The translations under genes were made by a program, and so were the position numbers. DNA of 64,000 nt from Tubiluchus corallicola (taxonomy: Eukaryota; Priapulida; Priapulimorpha; Priapulimorphida; Tubiluchidae): NCBI GenBank assembly GCA_030141605.1, contig JAQGDQ010000843.1:24475-88474 (forward strand). The letters run 5' to 3'. Of this stretch, positions 12,421 to 25,339 are shown one piece after another. A model generated the notes under the pieces. The model had not been told where the DNA came from. It saw only the letters and a list, made by a program, of their open reading frames with translations, and did not search any database. The stretch's first letter is position 1. Each line of letters starts with the position of its first letter.

Positions 12421-15400
12421 CTACAAAATTAAATTTGCATGAGTAAAAGTAACGTATGGAGTTTCCGACTTGTAACGATTGATTATGAGTTAGATATTAT
12501 AATACTATGAGTATTTATGATGCTTTTTCCTAAATTTTCAATATTAACTAAAGAAAAAACATTATAAATCAAAAACTGACAACTGCAAATTGTTAATCAT
12601 TACACCATAAACAATGACTTCAGTGTATTTGGTAATTTGTGTAGCACAAAGAGCATTGTACTACATTATTTTGCACTACATATACTTTTTTCAACTTTGT
12701 AGTAGAATGAGTATCAGAATAACCTTGCTTCAAACAACACAATGAATAATTATTCTGTCATCGAACCAAGTTATATCATTAGTTTTTTTATTTGTAAAAA
12801 TGGATAATAATTATATTAATACTAAACTTATTATTATCATTAATTTTTATTTCAGTTCAACTGTCCACAAGAATTTTATTCTAATCTTAATATTTTAATA
12901 AACTGCTGTGTGAAATAAACACAACATGTTGTTATCATGTAGAAACAAATGCTAATGAAAAACGTTAAAGTTCTGATTGATATTAAGTCTTGCTGATTTA
13001 ACTAACTGAAACACGACAAACTTAAAAGTGCTCACATACGTTTAATCAATAAGACTATAGCTAATATGTTATAGTCTATGTGTCCATGGGGTTCACATAT
13101 TTTTTGTCAAGGGTAATAAAATGAAGCTGTCACTAAAAATTGTCGCGCTAACATTATAGTCATGCTTCAGTGAGTTTCTCTGTGTTTGCAAATTCATTAA
13201 TTCTTCTAGCAGAATGAACTTACCATATAAGACAAGTAAAGAACTTTTTTTTACCAAGGCCCACGCTTTTACAGCAAATATTGCAGACGATGTTTTCAAT
13301 TAGTGTGACAAGAATTTTCACAATATGCTGTAAGCCTGGCCTACTTTTGCGCAATGATTGTTTACACTCTGTTAGAATAGACTATAATAGACCTATAACT
13401 TTCAATGGCAGTAAAATACATATCACTTTGATGAAAACATGTTAACAAGTGCAACCAGTGCAACGACAATCATTTCTACCAGCTGACTACCTATTCTAGC
13501 CAAGGTTAAATGTAGTAATAACAGCTTTATTTTTAGTTTTTTATGCATTTCCTTTTCTTAATTTCATTTACGTTTCCCTAGGTGAAAAAACTCCTTTTCT
13601 TGTGAATTGAAATTCGGAAGGATGAGCACAATCCACAAGTCATTTATTTAACTTACTCGTTACATTTAATGTGCTCAACACGTGACATTAATGTCAAAAC
13701 GCTGTCTTGTCATTTCTACTTACTTACCATATGTCAAAAGTGTTTCCTCGGCTAAGCAGGTCAGATCTGCATCTTTAATTGCGTCTTCGATTGGGCGTTT
13801 ATTGTGCTCTTCCCATGCTGTGATACATGCGCGTATACGATCGTAGCTCCTGAAGGGAAAAAACTGACCCAGCAAAGTCGGATTCCAGTAATTCACAAAA
13901 TAATCGATATCATTTTCCTCCGGATGATCTAACCGAGGAGGCTGCAAACAAACAAGTTTTTGACACTGAAAAACGTTTCATGTAGACTTTCATCTTTTAC
14001 CTACAATCAAAGTTTGCGTATACAAACAATATGGACGGGAGAAAAACTAAAGTGGTGCAGTTAGGAGTAATTGAACTTGGCTGGGGCAGAACAGCTTTAG
14101 CACTCTCTCAGTGAAAACCCTGGAAACCATTTTAATCACCATTTGCTTTAAGTGCAGCTACTTGGCCCACACTAAGTCGTGTACTGTTTACCTACGCAAA
14201 TTTTCTAATGACTATCCTACTAGGCTAAAAAAGGACGAAACATGCAATGCATTTTACGATATTCAAGCACAAGTGCATACTAAAAAATCAAACATAACGT
14301 GAGGACATCGGCTCAACCTATAATAATTATGAATCGTACGTACACCCAAGTAATACGACAGTAACGTATAAAATGGTGAAGATGATCGTACGTCGTCTTT
14401 AATACGATCTTTAAACTTGTCCTTTCCACCTAAAAAAAGGTAAATATAATGATTATTCCATGCCGGTGTCAGTTAAGTAGATAAAATGCACTAAAGCACA
14501 TCTGAGAGCTGCACAATGCATTATGATGAATAGACGGTAAATGAATTGATAAACATATTAATAGATGAATATATGAATATTAAACTCGAGAAAATTGGCT
14601 AGCACTGAAAAACTGATGGACATTTCAATGCTAATAGATCTACCACATTGAAATACCAATGCCACTCTCATCACACATCTTTGGGATTTTTCAAGGCAAT
14701 ATTTTTCTGGGCCACATAGGTGAATGGGATACTAATGGGATACTACAAATGATCTTAGGTCCAGACAGTCACAATGTAGATGAAGAGGAAATTGCAGACG
14801 TTGAGTGTAAATGCAAGTATTGGTACTGACACATTTAATCCGGTAACCCACTTTTGACAACAACACAGAAGTGGTGTTTTAAATGACGAAATGATAGCAT
14901 TATGACGTCATATTGACATCACACTTAAAAAATATCAGCATTTTTGAAATCCATATGTTTACTTTGCTATTAGTCAGCTTAATACACAATTTTTGTCCAG
15001 GATCTGGAATTTTTTGTGCCTGCAGGCACCATCTTCGATTTAGGCATATAATATCAAATGTACTAAGCCGATTTTTTGACCATTTTATTCACCATACCTG
15101 AAACCACATTTTAACAGAATTTGAAGAGAAAAATTCTGTTGCAATTTCTTCTAAGTACAAATTTACTAGGACTATTTTGACCTAATTATAAAACTCCTTA
15201 ATAATTGATAATAATTATATATTTTGTAGTATTAAGGACCCCCTGAAAGTCTGGAAGTCATAGCAATACACGTACCTAAGACTCTGTAAACAGGCTGTAG
15301 TTCTTCAAGTGATCTTGTACCGAAGATCTCAACCAATGCCATCTCATCCGTGGCGGGACCCTATACAAATAGACTGAGTAATGAAAAAATCCAAAGATAT

Positions 15401-18071
15401 TTTGGCATTTAAATATCAGCCAAACATAGGCTACACACAAAATGCATTTGACATGAAAGTTATAAGAATTAAAAGCAATATGAGTAACTTGCATGTCAAA
15501 TATGATGATGATTTTGGCTTCTTGTGCGAAGAGGACGATCAGGAACTTTGATATTCTACAAAGACAATAGATTATTGGGAAAATGTAGGCCTATAATATC
15601 TCTGTTCTCAGGTCAGGCTGTCTCAAATGTCAAGACACAGGGAATACACTCATGTCCAGGAACCAAATTGGTGAGCTAATTCTACAACTCTTCCAAAGAC
15701 CCTTAGCTCCACAACAAAATTGGACTTTTGAATCTCGCTAAATGTGCTAATTTGGCTGTGTTTTGCTAGTATGGCTTACGTGTACTTGGCTGTTAAATGC
15801 ATAATCTGGAACGTAAACGTACGTCAAGTGCCCATTGGAAGAACATTGCATCTCGTAACTCTGGTGCCATCAACCGGCTTTCAATGAGCATTCTCCATCT
15901 CCATTCAGTTGGTTGTTTAAAATCATCTATTACCAAATATTTGCAATTCTGAAATGGAGGCCAATCTCATTTAGTATTTAATTCTGTAAACAAGAGTGGT
16001 TCTTTTTTATACTCAAGAAAAAGTTAACCTACGATTTAGATTGTTCTGTGACAATTAACAAGTGAAAATGCATCACAATATATGCCTATAATGGCAACGT
16101 AGATTAGGAGCAAGAGATCTGAAAAGACAAGAGTTTTAAAACTTACATTCTTCACAAGCTCAGGTCTGTTAACCAATTTTTAACTATAGCAAATCAAATC
16201 AAATCAAGTTTATTGTTCTCTGTAACATTTCAGAAATGTAAACATATAATAAAAATATAAAAACATAATTAGAGTAATAAACGCTGTTAGTAAAGTAAAT
16301 CTAAAATCAGAGAGATAAGGTAGCAAATTGACTAAAAAGTCATCAATTCAGCTACCCTTTATTGGGCAATAAATTAGGTTAATCAGGGCACTGGTAAACA
16401 CGGTAGATAAGCAAAGACGTAAAGTTGTCTGTTGAGTAATTGTAGATAATTATCAATTGAATTCATAATTTTTATCTGTAAAATTTGATAAGTTTTTTAT
16501 ATATATTATCAAGTTATTTTTATCAAAATTAAATATCTAAGTAAAAAAATTAAAAAAGGGCAAAATTGAAGAAAATTAGCTGTTTTGAAAAGATCAGTAG
16601 TAGTAGACTTTTAGTAGAACTAGAAACACAATAATGATAATAACATTCTACATACAACACAATTATTGTACAGCAATATAATATTACTGTGTAACGATAT
16701 GATGATTGTGCTATATATATAATAATACAATAGTATTTGCAAAGATCTACTGTTATTATTATTATTGTTTTGGATAATAAAATAGTATTATTATCCATAT
16801 TTGCAAATATAGTCAGTTATGTAATTAAATAATTATACTACAGATATATACATTTAACAAGCTTCTTAGGTGTAAATATACGTAATCAAGTTATTTGAAT
16901 CGAAATTAAATATATAAGTAGAGCATATATTTTGTTTAGAAAAAGAATGAGAGAAGAAAATGAACGTTATTTTGAAAAGACCCGCATGATCTGTAGTAAA
17001 AACAAAATTTCATGCAATACTAATACTAACTAGCAAAGGCCCCGCAAAACATTTTGCGTATAAATACACTTATAATCAACAATGCGCGGACATTATACCT
17101 TATCTTCATTTATAGTCAGAATTTATATTCAATGTCAGAACAATGACTATGTGTCAGCAGTTAAATAAGTGATAATCTTGCAAAATAAACCCCCTCTTGG
17201 TGGAGGCGTCCTAAACTGCGACTCACACCATCTTGTAGTATTTTACCCTCCCATAGAGTCCCGCCCAGAATTATCTCTCGCCGACAGTCCCGCCAAGTAC
17301 CACTATTATGTTTTTATAGGTTGTTTGATAATAAACAAATGGAAAAAATCGGGAGTTGGTTCCGGAAAAACGCTCGTCAGGGGACACCGTTGCCCAAGCG
17401 TAAATTATAAGTATGCTAGCTATATCCACCGTTGAACGGGCTATCAAACTATTACCAACACCACACATGGCCCGTTCCTGTTCGCCAGAAATAAGACGTA
17501 TAAGTTTAGCAAGTTTTTGCAAAAATTGGTCAAAAAAGGGCGTTTTGGAGTTTTTTGCCCCCTTCGACCTAGTGGCCCGATTCGAAAAACTTGGAATTGT
17601 AGACTTGAATTTTATATATAAACAAATATATAAACCCCATAACGCCGACATTATTATATATGATGTATTACATTTTTGCAAAACGGATTGAATAACTCAA
17701 AAAGTAAAAAAGTAAATCATGAATATCTGTCACTTGTACCAGCTACTACACACACAATTATAGTGCTGTCACTTACGTCTTTATACAGCTCATCGAAAGC
17801 TTTCTGCATTTCCTGTAATTGATAGTTGGACCTGCTTGTCAGCAGGTTTCTGATTGCATCTTCATCAGTTCCTATAAATTCACCAATTCATATTAATTAT
17901 TATTTTATTGCTATTTTTCTGATTGCATCTTCATCAGTTCCTATAAATTCACCAATTCATATTAATTATTATTTTATTGCTATTTTTCTGTTTCTTCTGC
18001 GGTAACTTTATAAAGTTACTTTCTCTCTCTCTCTCACTCTCTCTCTCTCTCTTGCTCTCGCTCTCTTTCTG

Positions 18072-18111
<40 letters not shown>

Positions 18112-18350
18112 ACTCACTCGCTTTTTCTTTATTATCTGACTGCATGATTACTGATGCCTATATCTGTTATTTAGACTGAATTGTCTTTATTTCCGTCTGT
18201 CTGCTATAAGTTTAATTTCTATTTAGAGATTAGGGTATATTCAAATGTATTAAACAACTCACCAGGTCCTTTTATTGCTTTCATCACGTATTTTGCATCC
18301 GCTATCGAATCAAAATTTTCAGCTGGCTTCACACTTCCTTCTGGTCCGCG
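12140..18350 (-). CDS. Annexin-like gene, copy B (7 coding exons)
   Basis: Tandem paralogue of the gene at 341-7,549, same orientation. Exons: 18350-18263, 17871-17777, 15948-15823, 15360-15276, 14429-14344, 13941-13728, 12420-12140; all phases close, about 324 residues, no internal stop. Repeat 1 keeps KGPGTDE; repeat 2 reads GPATDEMALVEIFGTRS (Gly to Ala in the calcium loop); repeat 3 lacks a loop; repeat 4 reads VHGPSTNDTQLIRVVCTCCE. Most exon differences from copy A change the amino acid. An in-frame ATG at 18392 would add 14 residues. Both copies being open argues against a pseudogene. Confidence 0.85.
13728..13941 (-). CDS. Annexin B exon: repeat 3
   Basis: 214 bp, one codon shorter than copy A in the proline linker. 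FRSYDRIRACITAWEEHNKR, IEDAIKDADLTCLAEETLL. Donor GTAAGT. Confidence 0.85.
14344..14429 (-). CDS. Annexin B exon: repeat 2 end
   Basis: 86 bp, phases 1 to 0. GKDKFKDRIKDDV then SSSPFYTLLSYYLG. Aligned with the copy A exon without gaps. Confidence 0.65.
15276..15360 (-). CDS. Annexin B exon: repeat 2 core
   Basis: 85 bp. GPATDEMALVEIFGTRSLEE; the second Gly of the GxGTDE calcium loop is Ala. Donor GTACGT. Confidence 0.85.
15823..15948 (-). CDS. Annexin B exon: repeat 1 end to repeat 2 start
   Basis: 126 bp, phase 0 to 0. NCKYLVIDDFKQP, ESRLMAPELRD, FFQWALD. By eye 23 base differences from copy A, only one of them silent. Confidence 0.75.
17777..17871 (-). CDS. Annexin B exon: repeat 1 calcium loop
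   Basis: 95 bp. TDEDAIRNLLTSRSNYQLQE to DELYKD. Donor GTAAGT. Its 5' end and acceptor are duplicated just upstream (69-bp repeat, 17851-17990). Confidence 0.85.
17851..17990. repeat. 69-bp tandem duplication of an annexin B acceptor
   Basis: Two near-identical 69-bp units beginning tgattgcatcttcatcagtt. The first holds the real 5' end of the repeat 1 exon and its acceptor; the second is an extra acceptor with the first 20 or so exon bases. Confidence 0.9.
18021..18117. repeat. CT microsatellite in annexin B first intron
   Basis: Interrupted (CT)n, homologous in position to 7,143-7,312. Confidence 0.95.
18263..18350 (-). CDS. Annexin B exon: N-terminus and start of repeat 1
   Basis: Acceptor tttttgtgcag, donor GTGAGT. 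RGPEGSVKPAENFDSIADAK, ending IKGPG in phase 1. Same exon size (88 bp) as in copy A. Confidence 0.8.
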
Positions 18351-18935
18351 CTGCACAAAAATTAGGTTTATGTTCCTCGGATTAGGTTCCATTATGTATC
18401 GTTTATGTGAAATTAAGGTAGCTAACACAAGGCGTGCCCTAAAACAATGTGTCCAAGCCGTAGACTATATTTGAGTGTTTCACTTAAATTTGTAAATTCA
18501 AATTTTACAGCCCAAAAGTGTCAACCACTTGCAACCGTTACGTGTTTACATAGGTGTAACTAAGCAACGTTTATAATCGATGACTTACAGACTATAGATG
18601 GCGGCAAATCTCCATATCTCCATAGTAACAGTTATGACACCTTCAGACTACGTCGCAACTTCTCATTTACTTATAAATGAGTACTGCAGATTAGTTTATT
18701 CCTACAACTTTTGCAAATCTACCTAGAGTCGTTCAGGCTGTAATTTTAGATTAGGATGAGCTTGAATTATTTATACGGGCTTCATTCTTAAGTTATAGAT
18801 TCCATCGACACCTTTGTACAGACAGTACAGGTGACCATTTGACGCTTGCTATTAGCAAACGTCATAGGATCCGCCCAATTCGTTAGGTTATATTTTTCTT
18901 TTCAACAGTTATGTGCTGATTTGTGCGTCAGATAC

Positions 18936-18995
18936 CCATCGTTCGTTGATGATTGAGGCTCCACACAAAAAGTTTCCTTCATAGCCAAGTGTAAC
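18936..18995 (-). CDS. Protease exon 3: beta strand before the catalytic His
   Basis: Acceptor ttttttaag. VTLGYEGNFLCGASIINERW, the conserved CGASI/L...W block of S1 proteases. The expected AAHC is missing; GTATCT after the Trp could be a weak donor or a degraded continuation. Confidence 0.7.
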
Positions 18996-20472
18996 CTTAA
19001 AAAATACAATGTATTGAGGATTTAATATCGCTACTAATAGTCGTCAGATAGCGACATGGCCTGCAGCGCATTTTCATGTTGGCCAGTTTACGTAAAACTA
19101 ATTTTCAAGTATGTCAACAGCTTTGTGAAAGTCATGTATGAGGTTGTAGTTGAACACTTTGTAAAAAAAGAATAAAACACTGTACTACATATCTGCACAA
19201 AACTGAAAACGTTTATTAGACTACATACACATATGACTGCTACACTGCACACTGAGGACCAGAGTGTCCTGCACTGATCACAGAGAGTTAGACAGTAAGT
19301 GACATGAGTATCACAACTAGCATGACTTCTGCACTGCATTGAGAGTGAGACAGAGAGTCACATAAGTAGCACGACTGCACTGCACTTAGAGTGTGACAGA
19401 GAGTGACTAGAAGTAGAATCCAGTCAGTATATATAGGTATAGGTAATTATGCAAACTTGGCTTCACAAATACCATTACAGTAAAATAGGGAGAGATCCAG
19501 TGAGTATGCATATTCACTGAACCGAACAATTATACTAGGGGTGAGTTTGGCTAGTAAAATGTAAAGTGATTAGTCAATAGATGGCAGCACCTAAAATATA
19601 CAGTTACAACTTCCACAAGCTTATTTCGTTTGGCCGGAAGTAAGAATTATAAATTTCTTTCGTTATTTTATGCAACAACTTATATGTTCATGTATTCTGC
19701 AGCAATTACAGTTGTAATTTTGTGGATTTAGTGTAGTGCTTAAGTCAGCTTGTCGTCTCTTAACAACAGCAATGACGACGAGAATGATGATTATTTGAAA
19801 CAAAAATAGCGAAAATAAGGATAACCAAGTTGATAACGAACAGCAATGATAATGATGACGAAGTTATAATAACAAAGACAAATAGTGGCGTGATAAATAA
19901 CGTCCTACTCCTTGAACAAAAAGCTGTTGTACCGCTAGTGGTCGCAGTGACGGAAAGTGTGATGGCAGTGACAATGACAGTCGCGAGAAGGACGATAACG
20001 TTGTATTCCTTAAAATAGCTCCCATATATGCAACGAATGTCACAAATGTTTTATGCCCTTGCTAGTTTATAGTAACATTAGTACATTCATTATTTGATTA
20101 CTTTTGTAGGTTTTGGAGCCTATCTTGTCACATTTGCCTTCCATAAAGACGATAGGTTGAGGTGTCCCCCCAGGAATTTCCTACTTCCACCAGGACCACT
20201 TCCTGAAGTTTCTCGCCCATCAAAACCTGACACTAGAGTACAAAAAACTTATTCTTCCTCAAGGCATACACAGTTTCACCATAACTTGTTACGAAATGAA
20301 ATTGATTAATCTTTTACTCATTTACAATGCAGATTCAATCAAATAATGGCGCTGCTTGTGTCATCCGTATTAGTACAAAAAAGCAACTGTGGTATTTTCA
20401 CTTGTTTTGAGTCTATTAATATAGGTTTACTTATAAAACTTTGTTTAATCATTAAGAAACCGAAGTTTATAC

Positions 20473-20540
20473 CATAAAGGGAAATTCTCCATCAGCGGCA
20501 TCTTCTCCACCAATAATCCTTGATTCTGGTGAAATCTGTT
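20473..20540 (-). CDS. Protease exon 2: activation site
   Basis: Acceptor cattttagcag, donor GTATAA. 22 codons with ESRIIGGEDAADGEFPFM; R-IIGG is the trypsin-type cleavage site. Phase 1 entry fits exon 1. Confidence 0.8.
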
Positions 20541-20790
20541 CTGCTAAAATGAACTTGCATTGTCATTAGCAAAAACTATGGAAATGGCTACACCAAAAAT
20601 TGATTAGTCAGTAAATTCAAAACAACATTATCACAGAGTAATCACAGTGTCAGAAATAATAGGAAAAGATAGTTATTTAGATTTTAAGTGATGTCTCAAT
20701 TTATGCTCAAGGTGGAATTATAGAATATAATGTTTCTTGTTTTTGTCAATAGATGTCGCCAAATTATCGTATATATTAATTTCGGTGGTA

Positions 20791-20808
20791 TATATATATA
20801 TATATATG
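20791..20808. repeat. TA microsatellite
   Basis: Short (TA)n run in the first protease intron, beside the inverted copy of the GC-rich dispersed repeat. Confidence 0.8.
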
Positions 20809-20864
20809 GATTTATAACCAACGAAGCTACAGCTCCGACGACAGCATCATTCTCGACGGTTTAT

Positions 20865-21130
20865 ACGTCAAATGAAAGCTCTCCACACATGGGTTCGCAC
20901 CCGGGGACTTATTTTTCGAATCGGGCCCACCGGGAGGAACGTTGTCCGAAGAAACTCCAAAACAGCCATTTTTGTCCATTTTTTGCAAAACTTATACCTC
21001 TTATTTTCACAGATACAGAACGGGCCACGGGCGGCGCTGGTAATGATTAAATTGCCCAATCAATGGTGGGTGTAATAGCCGCATTTAGATTTCGCGGAAG
21101 GGCCACGGCGTCCCGTGACGGGCGTTTTCC
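20865..21130 (-). repeat. Dispersed GC-rich repeat, inverted copy
   Basis: Inverted relative to 6,300-6,800: ttttcgaatcgggcccac and aactccaaaac match the complement of that repeat's 3' half. Lies in the first protease intron. Confidence 0.55.
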
Positions 21131-21654
21131 CGGACCCAACCACACAAATTTTGCAGAAAACTGCTCAAACAGTCTCTAGAAAAACTCAATTTCTGCAACT
21201 GTTTGGGTATGTTGGGGAAAAAATAAGCACACTCACAGAAAGGACAAAAGGGTTCTACAAAATGTTGAAGGTTTGCTTGGGAGAGATGTCCACTAGACGA
21301 AACGGGAAGGTGTATTTCAAAGTTCTTTTTCAACCCCCTGCGCTGTATACTATTTGGAACATCCATTCTCTTTGAGTTTAAGAAACTTTGCGGCTGTTCC
21401 AGGCATTGTTCTCACCCGCTGTTCTATAGCATTATAGATTTTACATGTAAGTGAGTTGTGCTAGCCTATTATCATCTGAGAAGCAGCAAACAAAACAATC
21501 TAGAATATCCGTGCATTATTATCATTGGTAGGCAGTTTCGACATTGTGCAAAATGTTCTGAATGATTTCGCTGTGATACTGTACTGTTGGTGCTGGTGCT
21601 GTAGGTGTCATCATCATTGGCATCATCATCGCCATCAACATCATGATCGCCGTG

Positions 21655-22085
21655 TGATGTGGTGGGTGTTGTGTGGTGTGGTGGTGGTGTTGTGCTGTGG
21701 GTGCTGTGCTGTGGATGGTGTGGTCGGGTGGTAGGTTGTGTGTGGGTTTGTGGAGTGGTGTGGTGGGTGTGGTTTAGTGAGGTCTGAGTGGTGTGGTGTG
21801 GATGATGTGGCATGGATAATCTGGTGGGGTGGTAGGGTGTAGGCAGCGAGGTGTGGGTGGTGTTGGTGTAGTGTGGTGGATGTGGTTTGTTGTAGGTGGT
21901 GCGATGGGTTGGTATGGTATGATATGGTGTGGGTGGTGTGGTATGGTGTGGTGTGAGTGGGGTGGTGGGTGGTTGTGTGGTGTGGTGTGGTGTAGTGTGG
22001 TGGGTATGGTGTGTTGAGTGGGAGGTGAGCAATGGTGTGAGTGGTGCGATGTATTTTGAGTGGTGTGGCGTGGTGTGGGTTGTTT
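21655..22085 (+). repeat. GT-rich tandem tract
   Basis: About 430 bp of degenerate tggtgtggtgtggtgggt units with very strong G over C bias. Long open frames across it are compositional artefacts. Confidence 0.9.
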
Positions 22086-22356
22086 CAGTGAATTTATGCA
22101 CAAAATTCTTTTACGGGGTTAGGCTAGTGCATATTAATACTACATGCCAATACTGTTTATAGCACTGATATCTTCATATCTGCACTAATATTAATTTTGA
22201 ATTAACAGAAGATGGATACGAAAAGATATAATTTATTACAAATCTGATGAAAAAAGCGCATTTCTGACTCTTACACTATAATTAATGCATTTTGTTTCAG
22301 CTGATGAAAATATAATTATAGAATTTGTTAATTCTTGTTTAGGCTTGTAGACTAAC

Positions 22357-22528
22357 CATTGTTGAGAAAACTTTCAGTAGAGCTGAAATATGGTTCTTCC
22401 TCGGTTTTCGAATTTAACGCTGCATTATACTTTAGACTTCCTGAGGTCTTGTCTCTTGATTTACTAGTAACAAATACAAGCCATGAGGCGCAGTATAAGA
22501 CGAACACAATTGCTATATTGTGAGTCAT
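22357..22528 (-). CDS. Protease exon 1: signal peptide and pro-region
   Basis: 57 codons plus one base, donor GTTAGT. Met-Thr-His-Asn then about 17 hydrophobic residues, followed by a Ser/Glu-rich pro-segment ending SSTESFLNN. Start chosen because the signal peptide begins there; an in-frame upstream Met at about 22591 would bury it. Confidence 0.6.
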
Positions 22529-25220
22529 TCGTGGTTGTTTACTTTCAGCAAAAACAATAGCATAATAATTACGGGTGGTAGTATCCAACAAAAGTGATAG
22601 AAATCAATAATAATTATTATTGAAACCACATTATTCATATTTTAGAATTGCATTGTTTCATTGTCCACACATGAATTCAAAAATTCTAATTGTTGGGCAG
22701 CAGTTTGAAAGTTGTGCAAACTGAAGTTAAATACGCATATTCGAATATAGTTGAAGGGAAAAATTGATAGCCGAATCAAAACTTATGAATTACTGCTACT
22801 AGCTGAGTGAAAACAGCAATGGGTACGAATATAATCATTAGCACTATTGTGAGATAACATCATATATCTATGTCCGTGAGTTCACTACGCTTAGGATCCT
22901 CGTTTTTATGCAGACCAGTTACTAATACTCATGACGAATTTTAAAACTCTAGTGTAACTGACGAGTTGGATTAAACTCGAACAAAAGGCAGTTTTAAGCT
23001 ATCCAATGCATTAAAACAAATTTAGTTGGAAAACGTTGCGTATCATGCACTAATATCATATAATATAATTCAACTGCATTAACACAGTGTGGTACGTCAT
23101 TTTTTCTAATCAAGTTATTTTCATTGTTGTGAAGCATCTATGGTAAGTCAACAGTTTTACAAAACCAAGCCGTAAGTGCAGCTCTCAACTTGGCTTCAGA
23201 TAAGATTTGAGTATTTATGGTGTCAAGCACTTACTCGTGTTGTTATTGTAATTCATTGCCTTTGTCATTCTTATACACACTTCATAAATATTGCTGTATT
23301 ATCTTCGTATTAAATGATTAAATCTCAGTAACATCCTATAGGCATGTACACTGAGGCACACAACCGGCACAGTAATGAGGCACTTTTCCAGATATTCCCA
23401 CTTCAGAGGTACCTTTGAGGGAACCTCCCATTACTGATAAATAAAAATGCAAATGTAAATGCCGTGATATTTTATTATTGTTGCGTTGACTCTTTTATTA
23501 AATTTTGACGTTGTTATGATAATTATGTGCAAATGGAACTTTTATTAATTTTAATTAATATTAAATATTTTAATATTAAAATATCGTCATACTGGAGTTT
23601 TAAACGAGCATATTCATTTTTTGCATCTTAATCACCTTATTCTCTAAGCTTCACTAAGATGTGATCGTCGTTGCAAACAGACTGTGTTGTATTCTGTTTA
23701 TACGTTGTGCCTTACGAAAAGACATAAATTTACGATAATTATCAAGACAAAATCGCACTTTAAATTTTAAACAGTTAAAATTATACCCTCTATAATATAC
23801 ATATACATATAATTTATAATGTTTGAAATATGTTAAGCGTATCTATGACATGACACCGTGTGACGGGAACACAAAAGAATTTCCTTCATAGCATATGGTG
23901 TTCTCAGAAATCTTTATTTCTGTATATATAAAAAATGAAAATAATAAATTTGACTGCTTTCCACTGCTTACAAATGTATAATAATCTAATTATTATAATT
24001 TAAGATAATAAAGTAAATATTTACTCACATCGTGCGGCTATAACAACTTAATAGATCATTGAAACGTCATACTGGTTTACAGCAAATCAGGTAAAGACGC
24101 TATACTTGAACATTTATCTAAGCATTATTTAACGTTTGCTGAGACTTCTGCGAGCGTGTTTAGCGAGGCACAACCTAATTTACAACTTCACAGGTAAAAT
24201 TACAGGTAAGTTCACATAGGTGCTGCCACCTACATGTTAAGGCCAGAAACTGAACTTAACAAGAGGTATTAAAGGATGGGCAGAAATCCAACCCAAACAT
24301 AAAACAGAAGTGAGTATTTTATTTGGAGTACAAAATGAACTTTAGCATAATTTTCATACGGACGAGGACGTCTGTGACGTCACACCAAGTTCATTATAAG
24401 CAAAATTTGTAATTAGCAATTATTAAAGAAATCGTAAATAGACAATGTCAGCGCGCATTTTACAAAAAAAATTTCAAAATCATCGTGCACTAGCCGACAG
24501 CCGAGAACTCATTTTAACACACAAATCCTTGTTTGCTAAATGTATTACTTCTCCGTTACGTGCATTACTAAAAAATAGCGAGCAAATTGCAAAACAAGCC
24601 AGCTCATTGATTTATTCTTCGCTCGCTAGATGGCGAAGCAATACAGTAACCAACTTGAACAGATACAAGCAGCAAAGTCAAGCAAACGCGTTCAGGAACT
24701 TGTTGGAAAGCTTAATCTGTTTATTTAACTTCAAAGGCGGCAAATTTAAGACAGCATCAGTCTCACCACATTGTTTATTTTATAATAACAAAAATAATTA
24801 TTATTTTCTCGTTTCATTTTTACTTTAATGTATAATGTTTTATTTTAATGTAACAAAAATAATTTTTATTTTCTTGTTTCATTTTTATTAATCTTTTAGT
24901 ATGACAATGAATGGTTTTTTTCTTAAATAATACGTTTTACTACTTTAATACGCTACCCTGTTAACCTATTAATATTAAATTGAAAACCGGTGTTAGCCTT
25001 ATTTGAAAAATTACTTGTTCGTCCATTCATTAACTCGTTCATTTACTCATACTTTTACTAATTCCTCATCCGTCCGTTTATTCATTTTTTTAACATATTT
25101 ATTTATTTATTTGTTGGTGTTACATTCATTCAGTCATTCCCTCATTTGATAAATTGGATTAACAATGCGTTCCTTGCTGTTCCTACCACCAAACCCACCA
25201 AGAGCAGTGCGCACCTTTGC
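22529..25220. other. Intergenic region with one orphan ORF
   Basis: AT-rich. A 127-codon open frame at 24,445-24,828 starts with Met and is rich in Ser, Lys and Leu, but has no recognisable motif, no splice support and an AT-rich, low-complexity tail. I do not call it a gene. Nothing else is supported. Confidence 0.4.
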
Positions 25221-25232
25221 GTGACATAGTTA

Positions 25233-25250
25233 TGACGTCATACCGGAAGT
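25233..25250 (+). promoter_or_regulatory. Candidate CRE and ETS promoter sites
   Basis: TGACGTCA (25233-25240) followed by CCGGAAGT (25243-25250), about 90 bp before the transgelin exon 1a ATG. Both are common core-promoter elements in animals. Functional use is inferred from position. Confidence 0.4.
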
Positions 25251-25339
25251 TAACGTACCTGCCTGTACACCACCATGACTGTTCGTGATAAGTTTTACTG
25301 CGTTGGTCTACAGTAGCAACTAACCGGCCGGTATTCAAG

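Larger units (their letters stand above)
18936..22528 (-). pseudogene. Secreted trypsin-like serine protease, 3'-truncated
   Basis: S1 proteases are made as secreted zymogens and activated by cleavage before I-I-G-G. Exons: 22528-22357 (start Met, hydrophobic signal peptide NIAIVFVLYCASWLVFV, pro-region), 20540-20473 (QISPESRIIGGEDAADGEFP) and 18995-18936 (VTLGYEGNFLCGASIINERW). Phases 1 and 0 close exactly. After the last Trp, where WVLTAAHC with the catalytic His should follow, the frame stops within nine codons. About 70 bp on, the annexin duplication begins. No exon with His, Asp or GDSGGP was found. The gene was probably cut by the duplication; the alternative is a remote downstream exon set beyond the left edge. 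Confidence 0.65.

Noticed and set aside
20110-20309. Possible plus-strand terminal exon (VGFGAYLVTFAFHKDD...)
   Set aside because: It has a good acceptor and 66 open codons, but no recognisable family, no partner exon found, and it sits in the first intron of a minus-strand gene.
21472-22103. 209-codon His/Thr/Pro-rich frame on the minus strand
   Set aside because: Translation of the GT-rich tract; composition follows the repeat.
24445-24828. 127-codon plus-strand ORF
   Set aside because: No motif, AT-rich with a homopolymeric tail, no promoter or splice context; length is possible by chance.
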